Source of the DNA: JBQTHD01 sp052390275
Lineage (GTDB): Bacteria; Actinomycetota; Acidimicrobiia; Acidimicrobiales; AC-14
Assembly: GCA_052390275.1 (NCBI GenBank)
Contig: JBQTHD010000039.1
Coordinates: 1-39,399, forward strand
Reading direction: 5' to 3'
DNA length: 39,399 nt
A program made the position numbers and the translations under genes. Positions 29,039 through 38,791 of the stretch are shown here, one piece after another. The notes beneath the pieces are model-generated. The model saw nothing but the letters and a program-made list of their open reading frames with translations. It was not told the DNA's origin and did no database searches. The number at the start of each line of letters is the position of its first letter. Within the stretch, counting starts at the first letter, position 1.

Positions 29039-31834
29039 TCAGTCATCGCCTTCGGAAGGGATCGGTGCCGGTGTCCGCCGAGCTTCGAGCAGGCGGCTGG
29101 CCAAAGCCGGCTCGGTGACCGGCTCCGGCCGGGTGCCGGCGTCGTCGCCCGGCTCTACCGGCGCCCGGCGCAACCGGCGAGATCCACCCCTTGCCCCCGG
29201 GCGGTGATCGGCCGCAGTGGGCCGGCGCGGGCCGGCAGCGGCACGGGTGGCCGGGCGACGAAGCGCCCTTGCTTCACGCCACCCGGCCACGACCTGGCGC
29301 GGACTCATGGTCAGGCGCCGCAGGGCCACGTCGGCCGGCCAGAGCACGGCGAAGAGCGCCAGCAACAGCCAGAAGAGCGGGCTGGTGACGGCCAGCGGCA
29401 ACAGAGGCTGATCCCAGGCCGCTCCGGCTCGGTCCAGCAGCGTCCCGCCCTGCCCGGCCAACTGGACCAGCAGCCCGTCGTCGCGACCCAGCTCCAGGTA
29501 CTCGGGCGCATAGGCAACGGCCGCCGCGGCCTCGGCCCGGGCCACGATCTCACCGTCGCGCCGGAGCACCGAGTTGACCAGGTAGGTACCCACCGCCGGA
29601 GCAGCCACCACCCCCTGCCAACGCCCGGGCGCCTCCGGGCTCAGGGCGGCGTCGGTGACCTGCTGGTCGGGGTCCACCACGCGGGTCTGCAGCTCGCCGC
29701 CGCCGGTCGGGCCGGACACGGTCAGGTTCAGCCCGGCAGCGTCAGCCACGGTGTCGATCCGCAAGTCGCCCGGCCCGCCGGCCCCGCTGGGCAGCGACCA
29801 GGCCACCATCCTTCCGAACAGGCGGGCGGCCACCGGCGAGCGCAGCAGCCCCTGCGTCCACCGGCCCTCGGCGTCGCTGGTCCAGGCCACCGATCGGCCC
29901 AGGCCGAACTGGCCGGCGGCCAGCACCGGGTCGGACCGGGGGCTGGCCAGCACGACATCTGCGGTGGGCTTGGGGGTGGTGGCGACGTAGCCACCCAGCT
30001 CGGGAAAGGCCTCGAGGTCGACCCCGTCAAGCAGATCCCCGGCCGAGGTGACGGTCGGGAAGAACGGCGTCTGCTCGTACCAGGGCCGCAGCGCCGACCG
30101 GCTGGCGTCGAGCAGCACCGCCGGCACCTCGCCGGCCGAGTCCGACTCGTAGTAGCGACCTCCGCCCAGCCCGGCCAGGACCCGCATGTGGTCCATGTCG
30201 GTGCGCGAATCGTGGGTGCTCACCCCGATCACCGAGACGACCACGTTCAGCTCCCGGGCCCGGGCGAACAGCTCGTCGTAGCGGCCGAGATCGGCCTGGG
30301 CGTCGCCGTCGCCCACGACCACCACGTGCTTGTTCGCAGCGTTGCTGGCCGCCACCGCGTCGAGGGCGGCGGTGACGGAGTCGGCGTAGCCGGGCGGGTC
30401 GCCCAGGGCTGCGAACCTGATCCGCTGCTTTATCCCGGACCGGTCGGTGGGCCGGGTGAGGGGCACGATGTAGGACGGACCGCTCTGGTGCATGCCCACG
30501 ACGGCCACCTCGTCGTCGGGCTTGAGCTGGTCCACCACGGCGTCGACCGAGCCCAGGGCCACCAGGTCGCCGTGGGCCTCCTCCATCGTCTCTACGACAA
30601 CCGCCACCGCCACGGCCGGGCGCTCCTGGGGCCGGGGGATGTCCATGCTCACGGGGAGAGCCTCCTCCAGCGGCGTTCCCTGCCAGCCGCCGGGGCCGTA
30701 GGTCGCCGGGCCGCCGATGGCCACCAGACCCCGGCCCAGATCGCGCACGGCGCCGGCGATGGCCGACAGTCCACCGCCGGGGAAGGCCTCGGCGGAGGCG
30801 CCGACCACCACCACAGAGTCGAAGGCGGCGAAGGCGGCCGCCTCGGTCGGGCTCTGGGCCGCCGGGCGCGTCTCCACCCGCATGCCGGACGCCTCCAGGG
30901 CCGAGACCACGTTGGCCCCCTGTCCGGCGGAGCCTTCGAGGAGCAGCACCGCGGGACGATCGAGCACCCGGACCACGGCCTCGGCCTCGTCGTTCTGGGT
31001 GTAACCGTCGGGGCGGGCGTCGACCGCAACCCGGAGGCGGTGAAGACCCGGGTCCAGCGGACCCAGGTCGAAGCGGGCCTCGGAGGCACCGGCGGGCAGC
31101 TCCACCGGGCGGGCCTGCACCTCGACACCGTCGACGCTGAACACCACCCGACCCCGGGCGGCAGCGGTGGCCCGGATCCGGGCCGTGGCCGTGAGCGCCT
31201 GGCCCACCCTCAGCTCGTGAGGCGCTTCCAGGGCCGCGACCAGTACCTCGTCCCCGGCCGGCGCTCCGACCGGGACAACGTCGACTCGTACCGACCGGCT
31301 GCGAATGTCGTCAACTGCCAGTGACGCATCACCGAGGTTCTGGCGGCCGTCGGAGACGAGCACGATCTGGCGGCCGTAGCCGTCGGGCATCAGGTTGGCA
31401 GCCAGGCCGAGGGCGCCGGCGACGTTGCTGTAGCTGGGGTCGGGACGGGTCTGGAAGCCCGAGAACGTTGGCCGGACGCTGGGCGGCAGCTCCACCTGGG
31501 CATCGCGCCCGAAGGTGACCACGCCGAACAGATCCTCAGTGCCCTTGGATTCCATCAGCTCGGTGACCGCCGCCGAGGCCTGCTCCTGGCTGGCCCCGGT
31601 GCTGTCGGAGAGATCCACCACCGCCACCACCGCCCGGTGCCGGGGCCGCCGGCCCACCCGCACGTCGGCCAGGGCCAGGGCCAACAGCAGGACCAGGCCG
31701 AGACGAAGCGCCAGGGCCAGGCGGGAGCGGCCCCGGGTGAGCGGTGGCGGCCAGCGCCGCCAGGCCCAGACGAGAGCGGGCCCGGCCACCAGCAGGGCCA
31801 GCCACGCCGGGCGCAGGACCAGGAGCTGGGTCAT
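29039..31834 (-). CDS. Large membrane protein with two VWA-like domains
   Basis: A 931-residue protein. Two membrane helices open it (LLVLRPAWLALLVAGPALVW and SRLALALRLGLVLLLALALA). The first VWA domain follows, with an intact metal site Asp-Leu-Ser-Asp-Ser (74-78). After beta-rich and GATase1-like parts (VVVGASAEAFPGGGLSAIAG, LVAIGGPATYGPGGW) comes a second VWA-like domain in which the DxSxS motif is replaced (VVVETMEEAH). A third helix (LLPLAVTSPLFWLLLALFAV) precedes an Arg/Pro-rich cytoplasmic tail. This layout is common in the BatA/VWA membrane protein groups of MoxR operons. ATG 31834 overlaps the upstream stop (ATGA), so I rejected the longer frame from 31900. Role: adhesion- or chaperone-like assembly at the membrane, inferred. 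Confidence 0.88.
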   Translation of the reverse strand: MTQLLVLRPAWLALLVAGPALVWAWRRWPPPLTRGRSRLALALRLGLVLLLALALADVRVGRRPRHRAVVAVVDLSDSTGASQEQASAAVTELMESKGTEDLFGVVTFGRDAQVELPPSVRPTFSGFQTRPDPSYSNVAGALGLAANLMPDGYGRQIVLVSDGRQNLGDASLAVDDIRSRSVRVDVVPVGAPAGDEVLVAALEAPHELRVGQALTATARIRATAAARGRVVFSVDGVEVQARPVELPAGASEARFDLGPLDPGLHRLRVAVDARPDGYTQNDEAEAVVRVLDRPAVLLLEGSAGQGANVVSALEASGMRVETRPAAQSPTEAAAFAAFDSVVVVGASAEAFPGGGLSAIAGAVRDLGRGLVAIGGPATYGPGGWQGTPLEEALPVSMDIPRPQERPAVAVAVVVETMEEAHGDLVALGSVDAVVDQLKPDDEVAVVGMHQSGPSYIVPLTRPTDRSGIKQRIRFAALGDPPGYADSVTAALDAVAASNAANKHVVVVGDGDAQADLGRYDELFARARELNVVVSVIGVSTHDSRTDMDHMRVLAGLGGGRYYESDSAGEVPAVLLDASRSALRPWYEQTPFFPTVTSAGDLLDGVDLEAFPELGGYVATTPKPTADVVLASPRSDPVLAAGQFGLGRSVAWTSDAEGRWTQGLLRSPVAARLFGRMVAWSLPSGAGGPGDLRIDTVADAAGLNLTVSGPTGGGELQTRVVDPDQQVTDAALSPEAPGRWQGVVAAPAVGTYLVNSVLRRDGEIVARAEAAAAVAYAPEYLELGRDDGLLVQLAGQGGTLLDRAGAAWDQPLLPLAVTSPLFWLLLALFAVLWPADVALRRLTMSPRQVVAGWREARALRRPATRAAAGPRRPTAADHRPGARGGSRRLRRAPVEPGDDAGTRPEPVTEPALASRLLEARRTPAPIPSEGDD

Positions 31835-33657
31835 CCTCGTAGGAACACCAGCGATTCGAAGATGACCAGGGCGAACAAGGCACCGGCCAGCAATGGCCAC
31901 AGCTCCAGGGTGGCTTCGGTGTCGTCAGCTCCGGTTGCCGCTACGGTGCGAACCGCCGGCGCATCACCGGGGGCGATGCGGGACTGGTTTGGATCGGCCA
32001 GGCCCACCACGAAGCGGGTGGTGCGAGCAGCCCGGTCGGGGCCGTCGGACACCACGGTGTAGACGCCGGCCCGGTCGGTGTCGCGGAAGGTCGCCGGCAG
32101 GGGCGGGCGCAACTCCTGGACCTGCCCGCCGGGACCGGTGACGGTGACCACCTCGGTTCCCGGAGGCTCGGCCAGGGGCACGGCCTGGCCCACGGCCACC
32201 ACCTCGCCGGCCCCGGCCGAGCCCACCAGGTGCGACACCAGGTTGTTGACCAGGATGGGAAAGGCGCTGCGCAGCGGCAGATCGGATCGGTGGATGTCGA
32301 AGGTGATCTGGGCCAGGCGGGGCCGGCCCCGGTTGACCAGCACCAAGGGGCCGTCGGCGCCGGCCACGACGGTCCGCCACTCGGGCGGAGGGGTCACCGT
32401 GGCCGCCGACTGTACGTGCACATCCCGCAACGACACGTAGGCCAGCAGCGGCTCCCGGGGGTTCGCCGGCAGCACCGGACCGGGGTCGGCCTGAGGCCCG
32501 GCCGGCACCGGACCCCGGCCCTCGGGTGGGTCGATGACCAGGGCCGGGCCGGGCAGGGGCCCGTCGGGGACGAAGCCGTCGAATACGTACAGGTCCCAGT
32601 CTCCTGGGCGATAGGCATCAGGGCGGTAGGCATCGGGCTCCACCACTGTGATCTGCAGGTCGCGGCGCACCCCCAGGGCCCGGGTGAGGAATCCCTCTCC
32701 GCCCCGGCGCACCACCAGCGCCCGGCGGGCGGTCGGCGCCTCGGTGACCAGCCAGGCGGCGTCGTCGAGGCTCAGGTCGTCGCCGGGGTTGAGCCGGGCT
32801 TCGAGCACGGCCGTGCCCTCGGGCAGGCCGGGCCAGGCCAGCTCGGCCGTCGAACCGGCCTCGGCCCGCATGGCCACCAGGTCGACCAGGCGGCCGTCGG
32901 CCCTCATTTCCACCTGCAGGTCGCGCCCGGTCGAGCCTCGGTTGGTGGCCCGCACCACCACGTCGTCGCCGGGCCCGCGGGTCAACGGCGCCAGAGCCAC
33001 GTTCTCGGCGCTGGTGCCGATGCGCTCGAAGCGCAGCGGGGCGGCCAGGTCGGCGGGCGCCGCCGAAGCCGCGGTCACCCCGTCGCCGAGGAGCACGACC
33101 GAGCCCCCGGGGCGCCCGGCCACCAGGGCGTTGGCCAGCGACAGGCCCTCGTCGAGGTTGGCGGCCTGGCCCGAGGGGCGGGCCCGATCGAGGGCCGAGC
33201 GCAGCGCCGCGGGATCGGCGGTGGGCGAGGCCAGCAGCTGGGCCCGGGGGCCGACCACGGCCACCGCCATCTGCCGGTCCGGGCCCACCTCGGAGGCCAG
33301 CTGGCGGGCCCGGGCCACGGCGGCCTCGAAGCGGCTGGGGGCCACGTCGGTGGCCGTCATGGTGGCGGAGCCGTCGATCAGCACCACCGTGATGCCGGCC
33401 GGCCCTGCGGCCCCCACCAGGCCGGGGCGCATCAGGGCCAGGGCCACGGCCGTGGCCACCAGCAGCTGCAGCACTAGCAACCAGCTGGGGCGCAGGCGCC
33501 TCCAGGGGGTGTCGGCCTGGCGGTCGGCCAGGTGGGAGGGCCACAGCGCCAAGCCGGCCACGGTTACCCGGGGCCCCCGCACCTTGAGCACGTAGAGCGC
33601 CACAATGGCGGGAACGGCCACGAAGGCGGCGGCTGCGGCCGGCGCCAGGATCTCCAT
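31831..33657 (-). CDS. BatA-like VWA membrane protein
   Basis: A 608-residue protein with the aerotolerance-type N-terminus: two helices (AAAAAFVAVPAIVALYVLKV and SWLLVLQLLVATAVALAL) joined by WPSHLADRQADTPWRRLRPS. A VWA domain follows, with a metal motif Asp-Gly-Ser-Ala-Thr (95-99) that is the Thr variant of DxSxS. The middle and C-terminal regions are beta-rich, and a final helix (LWPLLAGALFALVIFESLVFL) anchors the end. The tandem repeat AYRPDAYRPGD lies near residue 346. The ATG at 33657 is 17 bases after the DUF58 stop. It would work with the adjacent VWA protein and MoxR. Confidence 0.88.
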   Translation of the reverse strand: MEILAPAAAAAFVAVPAIVALYVLKVRGPRVTVAGLALWPSHLADRQADTPWRRLRPSWLLVLQLLVATAVALALMRPGLVGAAGPAGITVVLIDGSATMTATDVAPSRFEAAVARARQLASEVGPDRQMAVAVVGPRAQLLASPTADPAALRSALDRARPSGQAANLDEGLSLANALVAGRPGGSVVLLGDGVTAASAAPADLAAPLRFERIGTSAENVALAPLTRGPGDDVVVRATNRGSTGRDLQVEMRADGRLVDLVAMRAEAGSTAELAWPGLPEGTAVLEARLNPGDDLSLDDAAWLVTEAPTARRALVVRRGGEGFLTRALGVRRDLQITVVEPDAYRPDAYRPGDWDLYVFDGFVPDGPLPGPALVIDPPEGRGPVPAGPQADPGPVLPANPREPLLAYVSLRDVHVQSAATVTPPPEWRTVVAGADGPLVLVNRGRPRLAQITFDIHRSDLPLRSAFPILVNNLVSHLVGSAGAGEVVAVGQAVPLAEPPGTEVVTVTGPGGQVQELRPPLPATFRDTDRAGVYTVVSDGPDRAARTTRFVVGLADPNQSRIAPGDAPAVRTVAATGADDTEATLELWPLLAGALFALVIFESLVFLRG

Positions 33658-33674
33658 GAGCGGCTAGGCCCCGG

Positions 33675-34577
33675 CTAGGCCCGGCGCATGGCGCCGACGG
33701 CCACCGCTGCAGCCAGGGTGGCGGCCAGGTCGTCGTCGCTGCGGGAGTGCACGAACCACCCGCCGGCGGCCGCGGCCTGGCGGCGCAACCCGTCGCGCAG
33801 CTGGGCCAGGGCCCGCCGGTAGGCGGCTACCACCCGGGGGTTGACCGTCATCTGCCGGGTGCGGCCGGTCTCGGCCTCCACCAGGGTCAGCTCTCCGGCC
33901 AGGGCCGGCTCCTCCTCCTCGGGCGCCAGCACCTGCCAGGCCAGCGGCTCCTGAGCCCCTCGGCCCAGTCCGGCAAGGGCCGAGGCCCAGTCCCCCTGGC
34001 CCAGGAAATCCGAGACCACCACGGTCAGGCCCGGCTTCAACCACGACAGCTGGGCCAGCTGGTGGGGCCCACCCGGGCCCGAGGGTGCGAGCCGGTCGAC
34101 GAATGCCGCCAGTCGCGACGAACCCGCCGCGCCCCGAACATGGGCTGTGAACGGGCCGGCGGGATCGAGCACGCCCACGGCCACCCGGTCGCTGCCGGCC
34201 AGGCCCACCAGGGCCACGGCTGCGGCCAGGCCGCGGGCAGCCGGCCACTTGGCCGGGCGGCCCAGGGCCATCGACTCGCTGGTGTCGACCACCACGTTGA
34301 GGGCTGATTCCTCCTCGGCCACGTAGAGCCTCAGCATCAGCTTCTCCATGCGCGCGTAGGCCCGCCAGTCGATCTGGCGGATGTCGTCGCCCGGGGCGTA
34401 GGGCCGGAAGTCGGCCAGCTCGGGCGAGCGAGCGGTTCGGGGCGAGCGGCGCAGGCCCGGGTAGGGTCCGCCGGCCGGGCGCCGTTTCCCGAGGGCCAAG
34501 CGGCTGATAAGGGCCAGCTCGCCGGAGGTCAGCAGGGCCGGAGCCGGAGGGCCGGCCGGCGACGGCGTGGCCGGCAC
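33675..34577 (-). CDS. DUF58 domain protein
   Basis: A 300-residue protein with the DUF58 signature PELADFRPYAPGDDIRQIDWRAYAR followed by LYVAEEESALNVVVDTSESM, a VWA-like metal site (Asp-Thr-Ser-Glu-Ser). The rest is a VWA-type alpha/beta fold without membrane helices. DUF58 proteins regularly pair with MoxR ATPases and VWA membrane proteins. I chose GTG 34577, five bases after the MoxR stop; the frame continues upstream to 34814 but only as antisense-like sequence inside moxR. Confidence 0.92.
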   Translation of the reverse strand: MPATPSPAGPPAPALLTSGELALISRLALGKRRPAGGPYPGLRRSPRTARSPELADFRPYAPGDDIRQIDWRAYARMEKLMLRLYVAEEESALNVVVDTSESMALGRPAKWPAARGLAAAVALVGLAGSDRVAVGVLDPAGPFTAHVRGAAGSSRLAAFVDRLAPSGPGGPHQLAQLSWLKPGLTVVVSDFLGQGDWASALAGLGRGAQEPLAWQVLAPEEEEPALAGELTLVEAETGRTRQMTVNPRVVAAYRRALAQLRDGLRRQAAAAGGWFVHSRSDDDLAATLAAAVAVGAMRRA

Positions 34578-34582
34578 GGGCC

Positions 34583-35638
34583 TCAGCTGCTTTCCACCGC
34601 GGCCAGCACGGCAGCCAGCACCTGGTCGGCGTCGACCCCGGCAGCGTCGGCCTCGAAGTTGAGGAACAGCCGGTGGCGAAGGGCCGGGGCCGCCACCGCG
34701 GCCAGGTCCTCGAAGGCCACGTTGAACCGACCCTGCAGCAGGGCCCGCACCCGGGCCGCCACCACCACCGCCTGCATGCCCCGGGGGCTGGCCCCGTAGC
34801 GCACGTAGCGGCACACCTCCTCGGGGGCCTCGGGCCGCTGCGGGTGGGTGGCGGTCACCAGCCGGGCCGCTCGGTCGTACACGTGGCTGGCCACCGGCAC
34901 CTCCCGGGCCAGGCGACCCATGGCCTCCAACTCGGCGCCGGTGGCCACCGCCGAGATGGCCGGGCCGGCGCCGCCGGTGGTGCGCCGGGCGATGGCCACC
35001 AGGTCCTCGGGCTCGGGGAAGGCCACCACCAGCTTGAAGACGAAGCGGTCGAGCTGGGCCTCGGGCAAGGGATAGGTGCCCTCGTGCTCGATGGGGTTCT
35101 GGGTGGCCAGCACGAAGAAGGGCGACGGCAGCAGCCGGGTGCCGTCGCTGGTGGTGACCTGGTGCTCGGCCATGGCCTCGAGGAGGGCGCTCTGGGTCTT
35201 GGGCGTGGCCCGGTTGATCTCGTCGGCCAGGAGCAGGTTGGTGAACAGGGGGCCGGGCTGGAACTCGAAGCGCCGCCGACCACTGTCGTCCTCGGTGACG
35301 ATGGCGCTGCCGGTGACATCGCCCGGCATCAGGTCGGGGGTGAACTGCACCCGGGCGAACGCCAGGTCCAGGGCCGACGCCAGCGAGCGCACCAGCACCG
35401 TCTTGCCCAGGCCGGGCACACCCTCGAGCAGCACATGGCCACCGCCCACCAAGGCGGTGAGCACCAGCCGGGTGAGCTCGGCCTGGCCCACCATCACCTT
35501 GGCCATCTCCGCCTCGATGGCCGCCGCCAACTCGATGAACCGGTCGGGATCCATCAGCTCACCGGCCGCTCCGCCTGAACCGGCATCGCGGCCCCGGTCC
35601 TCGACATCGAGCACGGGTTCGGCGGCGTGGGCGGTCAT
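34583..35638 (-). CDS. MoxR family AAA+ ATPase
   Basis: A 351-residue AAA+ chaperone-type ATPase. Walker A GVPGLGKT (73-80), Walker B LLLADE (135-140) with INRATPKTQSALLEAM, sensor 1 in FFVLATQNPIEHEGTYPLPEAQLDRF, and sensor 2 in YGASPRGMQAVVVAAR. MoxR proteins help assemble or activate protein complexes together with VWA proteins; the client here is unknown. ATG 35638 overlaps the stop of the preceding gene (ATGA). Confidence 0.96.
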   Translation of the reverse strand: MTAHAAEPVLDVEDRGRDAGSGGAAGELMDPDRFIELAAAIEAEMAKVMVGQAELTRLVLTALVGGGHVLLEGVPGLGKTVLVRSLASALDLAFARVQFTPDLMPGDVTGSAIVTEDDSGRRRFEFQPGPLFTNLLLADEINRATPKTQSALLEAMAEHQVTTSDGTRLLPSPFFVLATQNPIEHEGTYPLPEAQLDRFVFKLVVAFPEPEDLVAIARRTTGGAGPAISAVATGAELEAMGRLAREVPVASHVYDRAARLVTATHPQRPEAPEEVCRYVRYGASPRGMQAVVVAARVRALLQGRFNVAFEDLAAVAAPALRHRLFLNFEADAAGVDADQVLAAVLAAVESS

Positions 35639-37596
35639 TCGTCCTCCCCGAAGTAGTCGCGAAGCAGGCCCTGGAGCCGCTCGGGAACGAGCTGGCGGTC
35701 GGCCTGGGTCAGGGCCTGGGCCCGATACTCGGCGTAGACCTGCTCGTAGGCCACCAACGGTGCGCCGGCGCCCTCACCGGTGGCACCGCTGGGCAGGCCC
35801 TGGGCCCGCCCAGGGCCGGTGCGGCCCGGTACGTAGACCTGCTCGGTGGGAGCCCCGGGCCGTCGGTCGCCCAGGGCCCCCTCGGCCCCGCCGCCGGCCG
35901 CCCCTCCACCCCGGTGGCCCTGGCCGCCGCCCTGGCCCGATCCCCGGCCCCGGGCCTGACCGCTGCCCCCGCTGGTGCCCGAGCCCTGGCCGCCGCTTCC
36001 GCCCCGGCCCTGCTCGCCCGGTAGGCCGGCGGTCCCGGCTGCGGCTGGCGACTTCAGCTGCGGGCAGGCCTGCCGGGCGCCGGCGGCCGGGCGGGGGGTG
36101 GTCTGCACCTTGGCATCGCCGCTGAACATCTCGTGCATCCTGCGGTGGTCGATGCCGCCTCGGCCGGTGTGGTCGAGGCTTGGGTCGTCCGAGGCCGGCG
36201 GCGGGGTCGCGCAGGGGTCGCCGCCCGAACCGGCCATGGAGGCATCGGCCAGGAGGGCGTCCTTGACGGCCTGGATGCCGGCGCCGGCCGCGGCCATCTG
36301 GGCGGCCAGATCGTCGTCGGCGCCGAGGTTCCGGGCCGCCGTCGCCGCTGCGCCCAGGGCGGCCTGGGCGTCGGCGATCCGCCCCTGACCCAGCTGCTCG
36401 GCGGCTTGGGCCAATGCTGCGGCCAGGGCGGGATCGCCGGCCGCGGCCGCCGCGGCCTGGTCGAGGGCCTGAGCCAGCTCGGCCTGGGCCGGGGGGGCCA
36501 GGCCGGCCAGCGAGGCGGCCAGGGCCGAGAGGGACGCGGCGGCCCGTTCCCCCCGAGCCTCGTCGGCCCGGCGGAAGGCGTCGGACATCTCGGCTCTTGC
36601 CGCCTCCGGCCGGCCGGCGGCGGCCTCGTCGGCGGCTCGGCCCAACTGGTCGGCCAGGGCCGGCTCTGGGCCGCCGGAGGCCTCTGCGGCCGCCTGGGCC
36701 AACGCCGCGGCCAGCTCCGCCGACGCCTCGGGGCTGGCACCGGAGGAGCCGGCGGTCATCTCTGCAAGGCCCTCCCCGGCCGACGTTCCGGCCGCGATCA
36801 GGGCGGTACCGGCCTCAGCCGAGGCTCCGGCCCGGGCCAGCTCGGCGCCGGCGCCGGCGGCCGCGTCCCGCCCCCCCGCCCGGGTCGGGTCGGCCGAACC
36901 CCGCAGGGTGGCCTGGGTACGGCTCAGGGCAGCCACCGCGGCGGCGTGGGTGGGTGCCTGGCGCACGGCCCCCTCGGCCCGGCGCAACTCGGTCACCAGG
37001 GCCCGGCGCCTGGCCGCATCCGGGCCGACAACGCCCTTGGCCACCTCGGCAGCCAGCGCGGCCAGGGCGTCAGCCCCCGCCTCCCGGGTGGCCTCTCGGG
37101 CCCGCCCGGCCCGGAGCCGGTCGACGGCGCCGTTGGGCGCCAGGGCCAGCCCTCCGGCCACGACCGCGCCGACGAGGGCCACGACCACGGCCCGCCGGGG
37201 CAGGCGTCGGCGGCCCAACCGCCGGGGATCGACGGAGGCCAGCCACCCCTCAGTGTCAGCCCGCTGGCGCTGGACCAGCTCCCCGCCGCCCCCTGCGAGT
37301 TCCAGGGCCGTGAACAGGCGCTCCCGCCCGCCGAGGCCGACATCGGCGAGCATGGCCACCTCGACCAGCGACGGCCTTGAACGCCAGAACCCGACCAGGG
37401 CCACCCCCAGGCCTCCCGCCAGCATGGCCACCAGAGGGGCCCAGGGCGGGTCGGCCGGCCACCGGCGGGACACCACCTGCACCAGAGCCGATCCCGCCGC
37501 CGCCACGGCCAGGCCGCGAACCGCCCATTCCCGAGCCCGGTCCCGCCGCACACTTCTCGATGCCGCAGCAAGGAATGCCAGCAGCGGACTCATCAC
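35635..37596 (-). CDS. Large membrane protein of the MoxR operon
   Basis: A 653-residue protein, first gene of the operon. Two N-terminal helices (about 25-70) and a third (136-155) anchor it. A long Ala/Glu/Gln-rich helical region (160-430), probably coiled coil, follows. Then a Gly/Gln/Ser-rich disordered stretch (about 510-575). It ends with a conserved-looking terminus VAYEQVYAEYRAQALTQADR then LVPERLQGLLRDYFGE. I know similar proteins with this tail from MoxR operons in other actinobacteria and Chloroflexi but no function. Start is GTG 37596 or ATG 37593. TAGTGT six bases before that ATG may be a -10 of a leaderless transcript. Confidence 0.75.
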   Translation of the reverse strand: MMSPLLAFLAAASRSVRRDRAREWAVRGLAVAAAGSALVQVVSRRWPADPPWAPLVAMLAGGLGVALVGFWRSRPSLVEVAMLADVGLGGRERLFTALELAGGGGELVQRQRADTEGWLASVDPRRLGRRRLPRRAVVVALVGAVVAGGLALAPNGAVDRLRAGRAREATREAGADALAALAAEVAKGVVGPDAARRRALVTELRRAEGAVRQAPTHAAAVAALSRTQATLRGSADPTRAGGRDAAAGAGAELARAGASAEAGTALIAAGTSAGEGLAEMTAGSSGASPEASAELAAALAQAAAEASGGPEPALADQLGRAADEAAAGRPEAARAEMSDAFRRADEARGERAAASLSALAASLAGLAPPAQAELAQALDQAAAAAAGDPALAAALAQAAEQLGQGRIADAQAALGAAATAARNLGADDDLAAQMAAAGAGIQAVKDALLADASMAGSGGDPCATPPPASDDPSLDHTGRGGIDHRRMHEMFSGDAKVQTTPRPAAGARQACPQLKSPAAAGTAGLPGEQGRGGSGGQGSGTSGGSGQARGRGSGQGGGQGHRGGGAAGGGAEGALGDRRPGAPTEQVYVPGRTGPGRAQGLPSGATGEGAGAPLVAYEQVYAEYRAQALTQADRQLVPERLQGLLRDYFGEDE

Positions 37597-37731
37597 CGCA
37601 CACTACTAACGGCTTGCGGGCAGCCAGTCCGCGCCCGGCATTGGAGGCTAACGTCAAGGCTCCACCCACCCCATGTCAGTGTCGACCGCACTGGACCTCG
37701 GGCTCTTATTCGTCTCGTCGTCCCTCGATAT

Positions 37732-38784
37732 ATGACTACCAGAGGCAGGATCGGCATCCATATGGCCCAAGAATCTGGACTCTCGCCTTCAAACGACACA
37801 ACCGGCGCTGGGGCGACAGGTTCAAAGAGCGATGAAGCCGAGGCGCAGGCCCACGTGCCGGCCCGGCGGCCCGACGTTCCCATTCTCGCCCAAGAGGCCC
37901 TTTCCCGGGCCCGATCCCCGATGATGCCCATCACCATGGCCCTCTACGTCTCGACGTTGGGTCTGACCGCGTTATTGCTCTTTTCGGTGGCCATGCCCAA
38001 CGATGCGCCGGCGACCCCCAACCCGGCCGACATGGCCAATGTCGCCTTCCTCACCGCTGCCCTCCAGCTGGCTCTGGCCCTGCTCGTGGTGCCGGCCCTG
38101 GCCGCGCCGGCCCTGGCCGCCGAGCGCGAGCGGGGCACGCTCGACCTGCTCCGGCTCGGTCGCCTCGAACCCCGCCGCCTGGTGGCAGCCAAGCTCTTCG
38201 CCTCCCTGGCGTACCTGGCCCTTCTCGTCGCCGTCGCCTTCCCGGTGCTGCTGGCCGTCTTCCTCTACGCCGGGCTGGGCGTGGGCCCGCTGATCAGGGC
38301 CGAGCTGCTCACCCTGGGCTCCGCCCTGGCCCTGGGATCGATGGCCCTGGCCCTCGGCGCCCGGCTACCCCGGGCCGTGTCGGCCACGGTCGCCGCCTAC
38401 GCCCTGGCCTTGGCCGCCTACGGGCTCACCGTCCCGGTCGGGGCCCGGATCGGGCCCGGCGCCGATGCCGCTCCCGCCGCCGTGCACCCCCTGGTGTTCG
38501 CCAACCCCTTCGACGGCCTGCACTCGCTGGTCTTCCCGGAACCCCCGGCCGGCTCCTCGCTGGGCCAGGTGGTGGCCGCCCTGGTCCCCGGCGGCACCGA
38601 CGCCACGCCGTGGGGACCGGTGGTCGAACCCTGGGTGGCGGCGCTGGCGTGGCAGGGGGCGCTGGGCGGGCTGGCGCTGCTGGCGGCCGGCGAGTTGGTG
38701 GCCGGCCGGCGCCTGGCCACCCGGCCGGTAACCATCGCAAGCCGTCGGGCCCGACCGGCCCCCGCACCGCCCGACCCGGAGTGA
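37732..38784 (+). CDS. ABC-2 type permease
   Basis: A 350-residue membrane protein with about six hydrophobic helices and the ABC-2 permease hallmark: a conserved ERERGTLDLLRLGRLEPRRLVAAKLF segment after the second helix (the family's E-R-E-x-G-T-L-E-x-L motif), then long loop PLVFANPFDGLHSLVFPE. The ATP-binding partner is not in the window. A 55-residue hydrophilic N-terminus precedes the first helix. ATG 37732 or ATG 37762 (MAQESGL) may be the start; the second has an AGAGGCAGG-like site upstream. Divergent from the MoxR operon. Confidence 0.85.
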   Translation: MTTRGRIGIHMAQESGLSPSNDTTGAGATGSKSDEAEAQAHVPARRPDVPILAQEALSRARSPMMPITMALYVSTLGLTALLLFSVAMPNDAPATPNPADMANVAFLTAALQLALALLVVPALAAPALAAERERGTLDLLRLGRLEPRRLVAAKLFASLAYLALLVAVAFPVLLAVFLYAGLGVGPLIRAELLTLGSALALGSMALALGARLPRAVSATVAAYALALAAYGLTVPVGARIGPGADAAPAAVHPLVFANPFDGLHSLVFPEPPAGSSLGQVVAALVPGGTDATPWGPVVEPWVAALAWQGALGGLALLAAGELVAGRRLATRPVTIASRRARPAPAPPDPE

Positions 38785-38791
38785 GCGGAGC

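Noticed and set aside
29204..31324. 706-residue plus-strand frame, Gly/His/Gln/Val-rich
   Set aside because: It is the complement of the VWA membrane protein gene, whose motifs and operon overlaps show the minus strand is coding.
33675..34814. Longer DUF58 frame starting inside moxR
   Set aside because: The first 79 residues are Gly/Arg/Pro shadow sequence overlapping moxR; GTG 34577 just after the moxR stop gives a normal DUF58 protein.
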